The notes: a model not told the origin generated them from the letters alone. Counted from the stretch's first letter, positions 7,131 through 14,978 are shown. The stretch is 20,065 nucleotides of DNA from Clostridia bacterium (GCA_017456685.1 JAFTIV010000092.1:1-20065); one strand, 5' to 3'. Program-made: numbers and translations.

Positions 7131-8393
7131 TTATGCCTCTTTTAGTACATTGTATATATTGTCTATTTCAATTTCGGTCTGCTCGCTCTTTTCCATATTT
7201 TTGAGCTGGGCCTTACCGCTTTCGAGCTCGCTATCACCAATAATAAGAGTGTATTTAGCGCCAAGCTTGTCCGCGTACTTCATCTGCGCCTTAAGGCTAC
7301 GAGCGCATATATCGCACTCTGCATAGATGCCCTCGTGACGAAGCTTAGTTACGATTTCAAGCGCCTTGGTTACTGCGCCCTTGCCAAGCGGAGCGACATA
7401 AAGAAGCGGGCGTGAGTCCTCTGTTGCGTCTGCACCGCACTCCTTCATTGCAAGAATAAGACGGGTAATACCCATAGCGAAGCCAATGCCAGGCACGCTT
7501 GGACCGCCGAGCTGCTCCATAAGTCCATCGTAGCGACCACCGCCACAAACGGTGCTTTGAGCGCCAATTCCATCACAAATAAACTCAAATACGGTCTTCG
7601 TGTAGTAATCAAGACCACGAACTATTCTCGTGTCTATTGTATATTCAATTCCCATTGCGTCAAGGTGTGCCTTTAGGCTCTCTAAGTGGTCGTGACACTC
7701 GTCGCAAAGGTAATCAATTGTTGCAGGTGCGTCCTTAGCGATTGAGGAGCAAATAGGGCTCTTGCAATCAAGCACACGCAACGGATTTGTCTTAAGCCTT
7801 TCCTTGCAGGTATCACAAAGCTCGTCTATATGAGAGTTAAAGTGCGCAACGAGCGCCTCTCTATACTTAGGTCTGCAATCCGGACAGCCGATTGAATTGA
7901 TATGCAATTTTACATTTTTAATGCCGAGCTCTCTTATAAGAGTATCAGCAAGAGAGATAACGGTTGCATCTGCCGAGGGGTCCTTAGTACCGAACATCTC
8001 GGTGCCGAACTGGAAGAACTCACGGCTTCTGCCCGCCTGTGGCTTCTCATAGCGGAAGCAATTGATAAGATAGTAATACTTAAGTGGCATAGCATCCGAG
8101 GTCTTACCATTCTCAATAATTGCACGCACGACGGAAGCAGTTCCCTCTGGACGAAGAGCGAACACCCTGTTTTCTCTATCGGTAAAGGTGTACATTTCCT
8201 TTTGAACTACATCAGTTACCTCGCCAACTCCTCTTTTGAAAAGTGCAAGCTCCTCAAAGGTAGGGGTGCGTATTTCCCCAAAGCCAAAGCGCGCCGAAAC
8301 ATCTCGCGCGGTCTTTTCTATTTTCTGCCAAAGAGGTGTGTCCTGCGGGAAAATATCCATTGTTCCTCTTGGCTTTTGTATTTTGTTTGCCAT
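7131..8393 (-). CDS. hisS: Histidyl-tRNA synthetase
   Basis: HisRS charges tRNA-His as a class II homodimer. The 420-residue product shows the N-terminal KPRGTMDIFP, motif 2 (FRYEKPQAGRSREFFQFG), the histidine-specific motif RGLDYYTKTVFEF, motif 3 (GIGFAMGITRLI) and a C-terminal anticodon-binding domain. The insertion domain carries repeated cysteines (CPDCRPKY, CDTCKERL, LDCKSPIC, CDECHDH), typical of clostridial HisRS. The start at 8393 is chosen because GAGG (8403-8400) is 6 bases upstream, whereas it abuts the ATG at 8399. The longer open frame to 8501 would run through the promoter and is rejected. The leader is only about 40 bases, too short for a T-box. Confidence 0.97.
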   Translation of the reverse strand: MANKIQKPRGTMDIFPQDTPLWQKIEKTARDVSARFGFGEIRTPTFEELALFKRGVGEVTDVVQKEMYTFTDRENRVFALRPEGTASVVRAIIENGKTSDAMPLKYYYLINCFRYEKPQAGRSREFFQFGTEMFGTKDPSADATVISLADTLIRELGIKNVKLHINSIGCPDCRPKYREALVAHFNSHIDELCDTCKERLKTNPLRVLDCKSPICSSIAKDAPATIDYLCDECHDHLESLKAHLDAMGIEYTIDTRIVRGLDYYTKTVFEFICDGIGAQSTVCGGGRYDGLMEQLGGPSVPGIGFAMGITRLILAMKECGADATEDSRPLLYVAPLGKGAVTKALEIVTKLRHEGIYAECDICARSLKAQMKYADKLGAKYTLIIGDSELESGKAQLKNMEKSEQTEIEIDNIYNVLKEA

Positions 8394-8438
8394 TTCCATC
8401 CTCACATAAATTTGCGCTCTCGCGTATATTATTATTAC

Positions 8439-8467
8439 ATTATAGCAATTTTTCGCGCCCGTGTCAA
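8439..8467 (-). promoter_or_regulatory. Consensus sigma-A promoter of the hisS-aspS-nhaC unit
   Basis: TTGACA (8467-8462) and TATAAT (8444-8439) are separated by 17 bases, with TGC directly before the -10 (extended -10). Both hexamers match consensus perfectly, suggesting strong constitutive expression. Confidence 0.93.
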
Positions 8468-8483
8468 TAATTTTAAGAATAAT

Positions 8484-8516
8484 AAAAAGAGATTTCCACA
8501 TTTCTGTGAAAATCTC
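8484..8516 (-). terminator. Intrinsic terminator of spoVG
   Basis: On the minus strand GAGATTTTCACA pairs with TGTGGAAATCTC (stem 8489-8500 / 8505-8516, one mismatch, GAAA loop), followed by five U. Confidence 0.9.
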
Positions 8517-8518
8517 CC

Positions 8519-8577
8519 ATTACGATTTACTTCCCATAGTAAATTTAGGTGCGTTGTAACGCATGAGATTCCGTAAT
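8519..8577 (-). ncRNA. Folded RNA element in the spoVG 3' untranslated region (three-way junction)
   Basis: Starting at the last base of the spoVG stop codon, ATTACG (8577-8572) pairs with CGTAAT (8524-8519). This closes a junction with two hairpins: TGCGTT/AACGCA (8563-8550) and ATTTAC/GTAAAT (8544-8525, 8-base loop). The terminator hairpin follows 2 bases later. I do not recognise it as a known RNA family. It may be a 3' UTR-derived small RNA or an mRNA stabiliser. Confidence 0.5.
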
Positions 8578-8882
8578 TAAACCTCTACTGGCTTGAAGCT
8601 ACCATCCTGTGCTTCCTTGGCGTCATCATCGAGTGCATCAAAGTATGCCTTAATAACTGCACCCTCGAGCTGGGCTCTAAAGTCTGCATTGATTGGATGA
8701 ACTATATCCCTAAAGGTGCCGTCAGGATTTTTCCTGCTTGGCATTACGATAAAGAACTTGTCCCTTGCATTGATGACCTTAATGTCATGAACTGCAAGAG
8801 CATTTTCAAAGGTCACGGAAACAACTGCCTTCATCGGTCCATCATCAAAGCATTTTCTAATTTTGATGTCTGTGATAGTCAT
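8577..8882 (-). CDS. spoVG: SpoVG family regulator
   Basis: SpoVG is a small, highly conserved nucleic-acid-binding regulator, first known from spore cortex formation and septation control in Bacillus. In several Firmicutes it affects many genes. The 101-residue product has the expected pattern: MTITDIKIRK, MKAVVSVTFENALAVHDIKVI, FIVMPSRKNPDGTFRDIVHPIN. A C-terminal helix (FRAQLEGAVIKAYFDALD) and an acidic tail follow. GGGAGG lies 5 bases before the ATG. It is a single-gene unit with its own terminator. Its presence agrees with a spore-forming lineage but does not prove sporulation. Confidence 0.97.
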   Translation of the reverse strand: MTITDIKIRKCFDDGPMKAVVSVTFENALAVHDIKVINARDKFFIVMPSRKNPDGTFRDIVHPINADFRAQLEGAVIKAYFDALDDDAKEAQDGSFKPVEV

Positions 8883-8935
8883 TTTATCCTCCCATCAAAG
8901 AATAAATTTGGCATATAAAAATTGACTATATACAG

Positions 8936-8964
8936 ATTATAGCAAAAAAATATGAACTAAATAA
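8936..8964 (-). promoter_or_regulatory. Likely promoter of spoVG (extended -10)
   Basis: A perfect TATAAT (8941-8936) is preceded by TGC and a run of seven T. The -35 at 17-base spacing is poor (TTATTT), so the extended -10 would have to compensate. In Bacillus, spoVG is read by sigma-H. No convincing sigma-H site was seen. Confidence 0.55.
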
Positions 8965-9044
8965 GAACTTTTTCAAATATTTTAATTAATACTATGTGAT
9001 TTTTTTGTGAAGAATAACCAAATTTTGCATTTTAGGGGGTTTTT

Positions 9045-10412
9045 ATGTCGAGCAGGAATACAAATATGTCAAATTACGAGCTGGGACGGGTCTTTAATTC
9101 AGCAAAAAAGGTGTTTTTTGTGGGCATTGGTGGGATTTCTATGAGCTCACTTGCTCAATACTGTATTTATCACGGCAAAGAGGTGTTTGGCTACGACGGG
9201 GTGCGCGGAGAGGAGTGCAAACGGCTCGAAAAGCACGCACATATACGCTATTGCTCGACAACGGATAGCGTAATCGGCATGGACCTTGTCGTTTTTTCAA
9301 ACGCAATCAGCGAGGACAGCTTTGAGCTTCACACAGCAAGAGCAAAAGGCATTCCAACCGTGTCTCGCGCTAATTTTTTGGCATATATTATGTCGAATTA
9401 CAGAGTACGCATCGGGGTTTCTGGCACGCATGGCAAAAGCACACTTACTGCAATGCTTGCGCACATCTTCCGCCACGCGGGCTATGACCCTACTGTTATC
9501 TGTGGCGCTAAAATGAAGGAATTTGATGCTCCGTACAGGTTTGGGCGCAGGGAGTATTTCATTTTTGAGGCGTGCGAGTATATGGATTCGTTTTTGAGCT
9601 TTATTCCAAGCGATGCTGTAGTCACAAACATTGATTTTGACCACCCTGATTATTTTGAGGATTTAGGACACATTCAGCGATCATTTAGAAAATACATTCT
9701 CCCTGCTCAGCGCGTGTTTATAAATGCCGATGATGCGCCAAGCGCGGTGCTTAGCCATCCATTTAAAATAACCTATGCTCTTAATCAATGCGCCGATTAC
9801 ACTGCAAAAATCGACACGGAGTCGGCAAGCGAGCGCTTTTCCGTGCTTTACAGGGGCAAGGAGCTTGCAAAAATCATGCCCTGTGTGCGCGGTAGGCACA
9901 ACATATATAACGCGCTATGCGCCTTTGCAGTATCGCACACACACGGCATACCCGCGCACACAATTGCCTCTGCGCTCTCGAGCTTCGAGGGCATAGCAAG
10001 ACGGCAGGAGCTGATAAAGCACATTTTATCTCCCACAGGGGCAGATGTGTCGATATTTCTTGATTACGCGCACCACCCTACTGAAATTCGCGCATCGCTT
10101 GAGGGATTTCGCTCTATGGGCTTTAAGCACATTTTGTGTATCTTTCAGGCTCACACCTATTCTCGCACGCGAGCGCTCTATGCAGAGCTTTTAAGCTCGT
10201 TTTCTGGGGCTGACGAGGTGATAATTGCGCCTACCTACTCCGCGCGAGAGGCGCGTGACGAGAGCGTTAGCGAGGAGCGCCTTGCGCTTGAGCTTGGAGC
10301 GCTATATCTTGATGAGCTTCCCAAAATCGCAGAAAAGGTCCGCCAAAGTGAGGCTGACTGTGTAATTATAATGGGGGCGGGCGATATAGATAAACTTAAA
10401 AATTATATTTAA
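9045..10412 (+). CDS. murC: UDP-N-acetylmuramate--L-alanine ligase MurC
   Basis: MurC adds L-alanine to UDP-MurNAc using ATP, the first peptide step of peptidoglycan synthesis in the cytoplasm. The 455-residue product has the Mur ligase order: an N-terminal Rossmann fold (FFVGIGGISMSSLAQY), the ATP loop GVSGTHGKSTLTAM (more often GTHGKTTT), FEACEYMDSFLSF (commonly EADE-D-SFL), NIDFDHPDYF, RGRHNIYNALCA, and the MurC-specific C-terminal motifs DYAHHPTEI and FQAHTYSRTR. AGGGGG lies 5 bases before the ATG. It stands alone between spoVG (divergent) and the methyltransferase unit. Upstream 8965-9044 is A/T-rich and I see no convincing promoter hexamers. Confidence 0.96.
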   Translation: MSSRNTNMSNYELGRVFNSAKKVFFVGIGGISMSSLAQYCIYHGKEVFGYDGVRGEECKRLEKHAHIRYCSTTDSVIGMDLVVFSNAISEDSFELHTARAKGIPTVSRANFLAYIMSNYRVRIGVSGTHGKSTLTAMLAHIFRHAGYDPTVICGAKMKEFDAPYRFGRREYFIFEACEYMDSFLSFIPSDAVVTNIDFDHPDYFEDLGHIQRSFRKYILPAQRVFINADDAPSAVLSHPFKITYALNQCADYTAKIDTESASERFSVLYRGKELAKIMPCVRGRHNIYNALCAFAVSHTHGIPAHTIASALSSFEGIARRQELIKHILSPTGADVSIFLDYAHHPTEIRASLEGFRSMGFKHILCIFQAHTYSRTRALYAELLSSFSGADEVIIAPTYSAREARDESVSEERLALELGALYLDELPKIAEKVRQSEADCVIIMGAGDIDKLKNYI

Positions 10413-10418
10413 AATATC

Positions 10419-10447
10419 TTTACTTTATTCTTAATTTGTGATATGAT
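10419..10447 (+). promoter_or_regulatory. Promoter of the methyltransferase-hslO unit
   Basis: TTTACT (10419-10424), 17 bases, TATGAT (10442-10447), with TGA immediately before the -10 (extended -10). It begins 7 bases after murC ends, and no terminator is seen between, so murC readthrough is possible. Confidence 0.7.
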
Positions 10448-10478
10448 ATATTAAAATTATTTCAAATTAGGAGGAGCT

Positions 10479-11237
10479 ATGGAGCAATACACCTCTGTTG
10501 CAGGAGTTTACGATGCGCTAAACTCGCACTTTGATTACAATTCTTATGCGGACTATATCACAGAGCAAATCAAGAAAGCCGAGCGCGTGCCGACCTCCTT
10601 GGTCCTTGACCTTGCGTGCGGAACTGGTAAAATGACATTTCTTCTCCGCGACAAGGGCTACGATATGACGGGCGTTGACCTTAGCGAGGATATGCTATCG
10701 GTTGCGCGTGATGCTTGCTATGACAAGGGCATTGAGGACATTTTATGGCTTTGTCAGCCTATGCAGGGCTTTGAGCTTTACGGAACTGTTGATGCGTGCG
10801 TTTGCTGTCTCGACAGTCTTAACTATCTCACTAAGCCAAGCGAGCTTTTAGAGTGCTTCAAGCTCGTTCACAATTACCTTATACCCGATGGTGTGTTTGT
10901 TTTCGATATAAATACTCCCTATCGCTTTGAAAAGATTTACGCTGATAATGATTATATTTTAGAGAGCGAGGGTGCACTTGTTGCGTGGCAAAACTCCTAC
11001 AATAAGAAATCTCGCCTTTGCAAATTCTACCTTAGCATTTTTGAGGAGCAGGACGACGGCTCATATCTAAGGAGCGACGAGGTGCAGACAGAGCGCTGTT
11101 ACACCAAGGAGCAAATCGTCAAGGCTCTTGAGAGCGCAGGGCTTGAGTTAATCTCTATTCACGGCGATATAAACGGCAAAAAAGCCGAGGATGTAGATGA
11201 GAAATGGTATTTTACCGCAAGAAATATAAAGAAATGA
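10479..11237 (+). CDS. Class I SAM-dependent methyltransferase
   Basis: A 252-residue soluble protein with a Rossmann-type methyltransferase fold. Visible motifs are the SAM-binding loop VLDLACGTGKM (about 43-53), the motif II acidic residue in MTGVDLSEDML, CCLDSLNYL (post-II), and FVFDINTPYRFEKIYADN after the core. Such proteins transfer a methyl group from S-adenosylmethionine, and the substrate is not evident. The N-terminal YTSVAGVYDALNSHFDY is typical of the YqeM-like small-molecule methyltransferase group. AGGAGG precedes the ATG. hslO follows after 9 bases, so the two are co-transcribed, but that pairing does not reveal its function. Confidence 0.88.
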   Translation: MEQYTSVAGVYDALNSHFDYNSYADYITEQIKKAERVPTSLVLDLACGTGKMTFLLRDKGYDMTGVDLSEDMLSVARDACYDKGIEDILWLCQPMQGFELYGTVDACVCCLDSLNYLTKPSELLECFKLVHNYLIPDGVFVFDINTPYRFEKIYADNDYILESEGALVAWQNSYNKKSRLCKFYLSIFEEQDDGSYLRSDEVQTERCYTKEQIVKALESAGLELISIHGDINGKKAEDVDEKWYFTARNIKK

Positions 11238-11246
11238 GGAAATCAA

Positions 11247-12140
11247 ATGAGCAGTTCTAAAATTTTGCGTGCTATGACCCGTGATGGTAGCGCAAGAGCT
11301 TATGTTATAAATTCAACGGATATAGTAAACAGAGCCATAAGTATTCATAAGACAGCGCCTACTGCCTCTGCTCTTCTTGGAAGAGCCTTAACTGCAGGAA
11401 GCGTTATGGGCTGTATGCTCCCCGAAAATGGCGACACTCTAACCCTTGCGATAAGAGGAAACGGTATTGCAGGAACTACCCTTGTAAGCGCAGACTATTT
11501 TGGCAATGTAAGGGGCTATGTAGCTAACCCTATGGCTGATGCACCCGTGCGCGCTGACGGAAAGCTTGATGTTTCAGGCATTGTCGGCGGTGGTCTTTTG
11601 AGTGTTATGAAGGATGTCGGTGACGAGGTCCCTTACAACGGAAGCATTGAGCTTGTAAGTGGCGAAATTGCCGAGGATATAGCTCAATATTATGCCATTA
11701 GCGAGCAAATTCCTACTCTTTGCGCGCTTGGTGTTTTGATTGATACCGACTTTTCGTGCAAAGCATCTGGTGGCGTGTTTGTTCAGCTTCTCCCATTCCC
11801 TGACGAGTCTATTATAGGAAAGCTTGAGGAGAATGCAAAAAATCTTTCAAATATCTCAACAAAATTCGCACAGGGTCTGTCAAACGAGGATATTTTGAAA
11901 ATCGCGCTTGACGGAATTGAGTATGATTTATTCGACGAAATCGAGGTTGATTATAAGTGCGATTGCTGTCGCGACAGAACTGCAAGAGCTCTTATCAGCC
12001 TTGGCAAGAGTGAGCTTGAAAAGCTATTTGCCGAGCTTGAGGCTGAGGGCAAGGAGCAAAGGCTTGAGCTTGAGTGTCAGTTCTGCGATAAGGTTTATAC
12101 CTTTACAAGGGACGAGGCGCTCGCGCTATTCAACGATTAA
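11247..12140 (+). CDS. hslO: Redox-regulated chaperone Hsp33
   Basis: Hsp33 is a cytoplasmic holdase switched on when oxidants form disulfides between its zinc-binding cysteines and the C-terminal region unfolds. The 297-residue product has the conserved N-terminal domain (RAMTRDGSARAYV, LLGRALTAGSVMGCML, GGGLLSVMKDVG, GEIAEDIAQYYAISEQIPT) and the C-terminal redox switch CDC (Cys238, Cys240) and CQFC (Cys277, Cys280). About 36 residues separate the pairs, slightly more than usual, and there is an extra cysteine at 241. It is the second gene of its unit, ending at a terminator shared with trmO. Confidence 0.97.
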   Translation: MSSSKILRAMTRDGSARAYVINSTDIVNRAISIHKTAPTASALLGRALTAGSVMGCMLPENGDTLTLAIRGNGIAGTTLVSADYFGNVRGYVANPMADAPVRADGKLDVSGIVGGGLLSVMKDVGDEVPYNGSIELVSGEIAEDIAQYYAISEQIPTLCALGVLIDTDFSCKASGGVFVQLLPFPDESIIGKLEENAKNLSNISTKFAQGLSNEDILKIALDGIEYDLFDEIEVDYKCDCCRDRTARALISLGKSELEKLFAELEAEGKEQRLELECQFCDKVYTFTRDEALALFND

Positions 12141-12147
12141 GACAAGC

Positions 12148-12184
12148 AAAAAGCAGAGAATGCGTCATTCTCTGCTTTTTATTT
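12148..12184. terminator. Bidirectional terminator shared by hslO and trmO
   Basis: A perfect 10-bp stem (GCAGAGAATG 12153-12162 with CATTCTCTGC 12166-12175) has a 3-base loop. It is flanked by A-tracts and T-tracts on both sides. The trmO stop codon (12167-12165) lies inside it. Confidence 0.92.
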
Positions 12185-12854
12185 TTTCGATTTTTACAAC
12201 CGTGAGTTGATTTTTGTCAACCTTGAATTTTATCTCGTAGCCTGCAAACGGGAAGCCAAAGATGCGCTTGGGCTCGTCAATATAAGACGGGCGAGGGTCC
12301 TCGGCAAGAATTTCAAGAAGCACCTCTCTTTTCTCCTCGGGAAGCATTTCAAGAAGCGCGCTATCACAGCTTACGCTAAGGGTATTTTCAAGCACCGCCT
12401 CGGCAAAGCCTGCGCTTGCTCCATCGGCAAAATCCGCGTGTGGAAGGTAGGGCTTTATATCATAAATAGGTGTGCCATCAACCATATCGACGCCCGAAAC
12501 CTCAAGGTAGTGTGTACCATTTTCGGTGGTCCTTACCCCCTCAAGCCTTACAAGCGAAAGCCCAAGCCCGTTTGGACGGAAGGGCGAGCGAGTGGCAAAA
12601 ACCCCCACTCTTGTGTTTCCGCCAAGGCGTGGCGGGCGCACGGTAGCATTATATTTTGCTCCCTCGTTGCACGAAAAGCCCCAAACGAGCCAAAGATGAG
12701 AAAAGCCCTCTATGCCTCGAAGCGCGTCGAGTGAGTTATATTTAGGCTCAAATATTATCTCGCCCCTTAGCCTTTTTACAAGACCGCTTTGGCGAGGAAT
12801 ACCGAATTTTGTTGGAAAATCGGTTTTTATTATTGCAATTTTTTCTATTTCCAT
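12165..12854 (-). CDS. trmO: tRNA (t6A37) methyltransferase TrmO (TsaA/YaeB family)
   Basis: TrmO methylates N6-threonylcarbamoyladenosine at position 37 of certain threonine tRNAs, giving m6t6A and fine-tuning decoding. The 229-residue product has the single-sheet SAM-binding domain: IAIIKTDFPTKFGIPRQ, GIEGFSHLWLVWGF, and the signature PPRLGGNTRVGVFATRSPFRPNGLGLS. This is followed by GVDMVDGTPIYDIKPYLPHAD and a C-terminal domain with AEDPRPSY and RIFGFPFAGYEIKF. The start at 12854 follows a GGCGGTG stretch. Longer in-frame starts to 12914 would run back across the -10. It is a single-gene unit that converges on hslO. Confidence 0.93.
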   Translation of the reverse strand: MEIEKIAIIKTDFPTKFGIPRQSGLVKRLRGEIIFEPKYNSLDALRGIEGFSHLWLVWGFSCNEGAKYNATVRPPRLGGNTRVGVFATRSPFRPNGLGLSLVRLEGVRTTENGTHYLEVSGVDMVDGTPIYDIKPYLPHADFADGASAGFAEAVLENTLSVSCDSALLEMLPEEKREVLLEILAEDPRPSYIDEPKRIFGFPFAGYEIKFKVDKNQLTVVKIEKIKSRE

Positions 12855-12885
12855 TTTGCACCGCCCAAATCTCATTCTTAATAAA

Positions 12886-12914
12886 ATAGTAGCATTTATT
12901 TTTAAAAAAGTCAA
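12886..12914 (-). promoter_or_regulatory. Promoter of trmO
   Basis: TTGACT (12914-12909), 17 bases, TACTAT (12891-12886), with TGC before the -10. Confidence 0.8.
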
Positions 12915-12925
12915 GTTATACTTGA
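12911..12925. promoter_or_regulatory. Inverted repeat between the divergent trmO and ribokinase promoters
   Basis: TCAAGT (12911-12916) and ACTTGA (12920-12925) form a perfect palindrome with a 3-base centre overlapping the trmO -35. It is a candidate operator for an unknown regulator. Confidence 0.4.
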
Positions 12926-12932
12926 ACTTGAA

Positions 12933-12961
12933 ATGAATTTAGTTTAAAATAATAGTATAAT
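12933..12961 (+). promoter_or_regulatory. Weak candidate promoter of the ribokinase gene
   Basis: A perfect TATAAT (12956-12961) has only a poor -35 (ATGAAT) at 17-base spacing, as in promoters that need an activator. Confidence 0.45.
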
Positions 12962-12982
12962 GACAAAATCAAAGAGGTTTTT

Positions 12983-13918
12983 ATGAAAAAAATTTTAGTT
13001 GTCAGCTCTGCCAATATGGATATGGTGCTTAATGTAAATAGTGTTCCTGTTGCGGGGCAAACCGTTATTGATAATGGTAGCTACTCGTATGTGCCCGGTG
13101 GAAAGGGCGCTAACTCTGCCCTTGCCTTTGCGCGTCTTGGCGGAAAATGCACATTTGTAACAAGGGTTGGCATGGACCAAACGGGCGATGAGCTTGTCGA
13201 TTTATACAGAAAAGAGGGCATTGATACCTGCTATCTTAAGCGCGCAACAGATGCAAAAACGGGTCTTGCTACTATCTTTGTTGAGGGCTCGGGGCAGAAC
13301 AGAATTATCGTTTTCCCTGGTGCTAATCAAAAAATCACACCTGACCAAATCGACCAAGCAATAGCCGAAGCTAAGCCCGATGCGCTATTTTTACAATTTG
13401 AAATAAATCACGATGCTATTCTGTATGCAACGCGCGTGGCAAGAGAAGCAAAAATTCCTATATTTATAGATGCAGGCGCTATCACACCCGATTTTCCTCT
13501 TGACAAGCTCCCAGAGCTTGAGCTATTCTCTCCAAACGAGAGCGAGGCGCTCACAATTTGCGGAATTTCCCCAGACAGTGAGGAAAAATGTCTTGAAGCA
13601 TCAAGAGCAATTTCCAAGCTTATCAAGGCTAAGCATATCGTTTTAAAGCTCGGCTCAAGAGGCGCTTACATATACAATGGCTCCTCTGGCGAGCTAATTC
13701 CCACTCTCCCTATAAAGCCCGTTGACACAACTGCGGCAGGAGATGCCTTTACAGCTGCTCTAACGCTTAAATATCTTGAGTGCGGAAGCATACGCGAGGC
13801 TTGCGCTTATGCACATGTTGCAGGCACTATAACCGTCACACGCAAGGGCGCGTCAAGCTCAATCCCAACTCGTGACGAGGTTGAGGCATTTATCGTTGAA
13901 ATGAAAAAGAAAAAATAA
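12983..13918 (+). CDS. rbsK: Ribokinase-like PfkB sugar kinase
   Basis: A 311-residue cytoplasmic kinase of the PfkB family. The N-terminal VVSSANMDMVLNVNSVPVAGQTV, the family signature GGKGANSALAFARLGG and the C-terminal signature DTTAAGDAFTAAL (catalytic base Asp about residue 254; DTTGAGD in most members) fit ribokinase, which phosphorylates D-ribose at O5. The central substrate region is less decisive, so a related nucleoside or deoxyribose kinase remains possible. AGAGG lies 5 bases before the ATG. No ribose transporter or other sugar gene adjoins it, so the exact substrate is not supported by context. A strong terminator follows about 60 bases after the stop. Confidence 0.85.
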   Translation: MKKILVVSSANMDMVLNVNSVPVAGQTVIDNGSYSYVPGGKGANSALAFARLGGKCTFVTRVGMDQTGDELVDLYRKEGIDTCYLKRATDAKTGLATIFVEGSGQNRIIVFPGANQKITPDQIDQAIAEAKPDALFLQFEINHDAILYATRVAREAKIPIFIDAGAITPDFPLDKLPELELFSPNESEALTICGISPDSEEKCLEASRAISKLIKAKHIVLKLGSRGAYIYNGSSGELIPTLPIKPVDTTAAGDAFTAALTLKYLECGSIREACAYAHVAGTITVTRKGASSSIPTRDEVEAFIVEMKKKK

Positions 13919-13980
13919 AATTATGACCTTTTCCTGCGTATTAAAAAAGGCTTGATGAGTTTTTAAAGGCTTAATATCAA

Positions 13981-14014
13981 AAGAGCTATCGCGCCAAGCG
14001 ATAGCTCTTTTTTT
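13981..14014. terminator. Terminator between the ribokinase gene and nadA
   Basis: A perfect 12-bp stem (13981-13992 with 13998-14009) has a GCCAA loop and a seven-T tail on the plus strand. The A/T flanks also allow function for the convergent nadA. Confidence 0.92.
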
Positions 14015-14027
14015 GTATTTTAAATTT

Positions 14028-14948
14028 TTATTCTCCATACTTAAGCATATTATCAATGCATCTCTTTGCGCCCTCGTAGGTGGCGGTATCAAGCTCAATT
14101 TGCTCTCCACCCTCGCCAACAAGGCAGTTATAAACATCGACAAGCGTTGTAAGGCGCATATCGTGACATACGCAAATCTTCGAAAGCTTATAGAACTTCT
14201 TATCGGGGAATTCGAAGCCGAGGTGCTGAACGATGCTATTGTCCGTGCCGATTATAAACTCCTTGGCATCGCTTTTTGCAACATAGGACATAATAGCGGT
14301 TGTGCTTCCCGCAAAATCCGCGTGCCTTGTTACATCGCTTGTGCATTCGGGATGAACAAGCAAAAGCGCATTTGGATGATTTTTTCTTTCTCTTAGAACA
14401 TCCTCCTCGGTTATGCGAGTATGTATTGGACAGCCACCCTTAATGAACACAAAGCTCTTTTCGGGCACCTGCTCGGCAATCCAGCCACCAAGGTTACAGT
14501 CGGGTATAAACAAAATGTCCTTCTCGGGAATTTTCTTAACTATTTTAAGTGCTGAGGCAGAGGTTACGCAAACATCACACAGGGTTTTAAGCGCTGATGT
14601 GGTATTTATATAAGCGACAACTGCGTGATTTGGGTATTTCTCCCTTAGCGCCTTAAGCTCCTCAAGCGTGAGCTGCTCAGCCATAGGACAGCCTGCCTCG
14701 GGGTGAGATAAAAGAACTCTCTTCTCTGGCGAGAGAATTTTTGCGGTTTCTGCCATAAAGCGAACACCGCACATAAGTATATTCTTCTGCGGAGCGCTCT
14801 GTGCCTTTTGGCTAAGACCAAACGAATCGCCGACAAAATCCGCGATTTCAATTATATCGTGTGTTTGATATGCGTGGGCAAGAATACAAAAGTCCTTTTC
14901 CTTTTTAAGACGCAAAATCTCACTTTGTAGCTGATTTGTTGTTAGCAT
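14028..14948 (-). CDS. nadA: Quinolinate synthase NadA
   Basis: NadA condenses iminoaspartate with dihydroxyacetone phosphate to quinolinate using a [4Fe-4S] cluster. The 306-residue product has the family landmarks ILAHAYQTHDIIEIADFVGDS, GVRFMAETAKIL, YINTTSALKTLCDVCVTSASA, PDCNLGGWIAEQ and HPECTSDV. The three expected cluster cysteines are in EAGCPMAE (Cys87), GGCPIHTR (Cys173) and CHDMRLTTL (Cys261). The start at 14948 is preferred over 14954 because AAAGG is 9 bases upstream. The gene diverges from nadB-nadC across a 200-base region carrying both promoters and candidate NiaR operators, so both units are probably repressed together when nicotinate is available. Confidence 0.97.
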   Translation of the reverse strand: MLTTNQLQSEILRLKKEKDFCILAHAYQTHDIIEIADFVGDSFGLSQKAQSAPQKNILMCGVRFMAETAKILSPEKRVLLSHPEAGCPMAEQLTLEELKALREKYPNHAVVAYINTTSALKTLCDVCVTSASALKIVKKIPEKDILFIPDCNLGGWIAEQVPEKSFVFIKGGCPIHTRITEEDVLRERKNHPNALLLVHPECTSDVTRHADFAGSTTAIMSYVAKSDAKEFIIGTDNSIVQHLGFEFPDKKFYKLSKICVCHDMRLTTLVDVYNCLVGEGGEQIELDTATYEGAKRCIDNMLKYGE

Positions 14949-14978
14949 TGGCATACACCTTTCGTAAAAATTTACCTA

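Noticed and set aside
8403..8438. T-box or other tRNA-sensing leader before hisS
   Set aside because: The leader between the predicted transcription start and the ATG is only about 40 bases, far too short, and has no T-box sequence.
8394..8501. N-terminal extension of hisS
   Set aside because: It would begin upstream of the -35 and contain a perfect promoter. The conserved HisRS N-terminus and SD favour 8393.
7902..8576. 224-codon open frame on the plus strand overlapping hisS and its promoter
   Set aside because: It is antisense to hisS, then runs across the hisS promoter and the spoVG terminator. No recognisable protein.
13940..13975. Two copies of AAAGGCTT between the ribokinase gene and its terminator
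   Set aside because: Short and A/T-rich with no further structure; likely chance.
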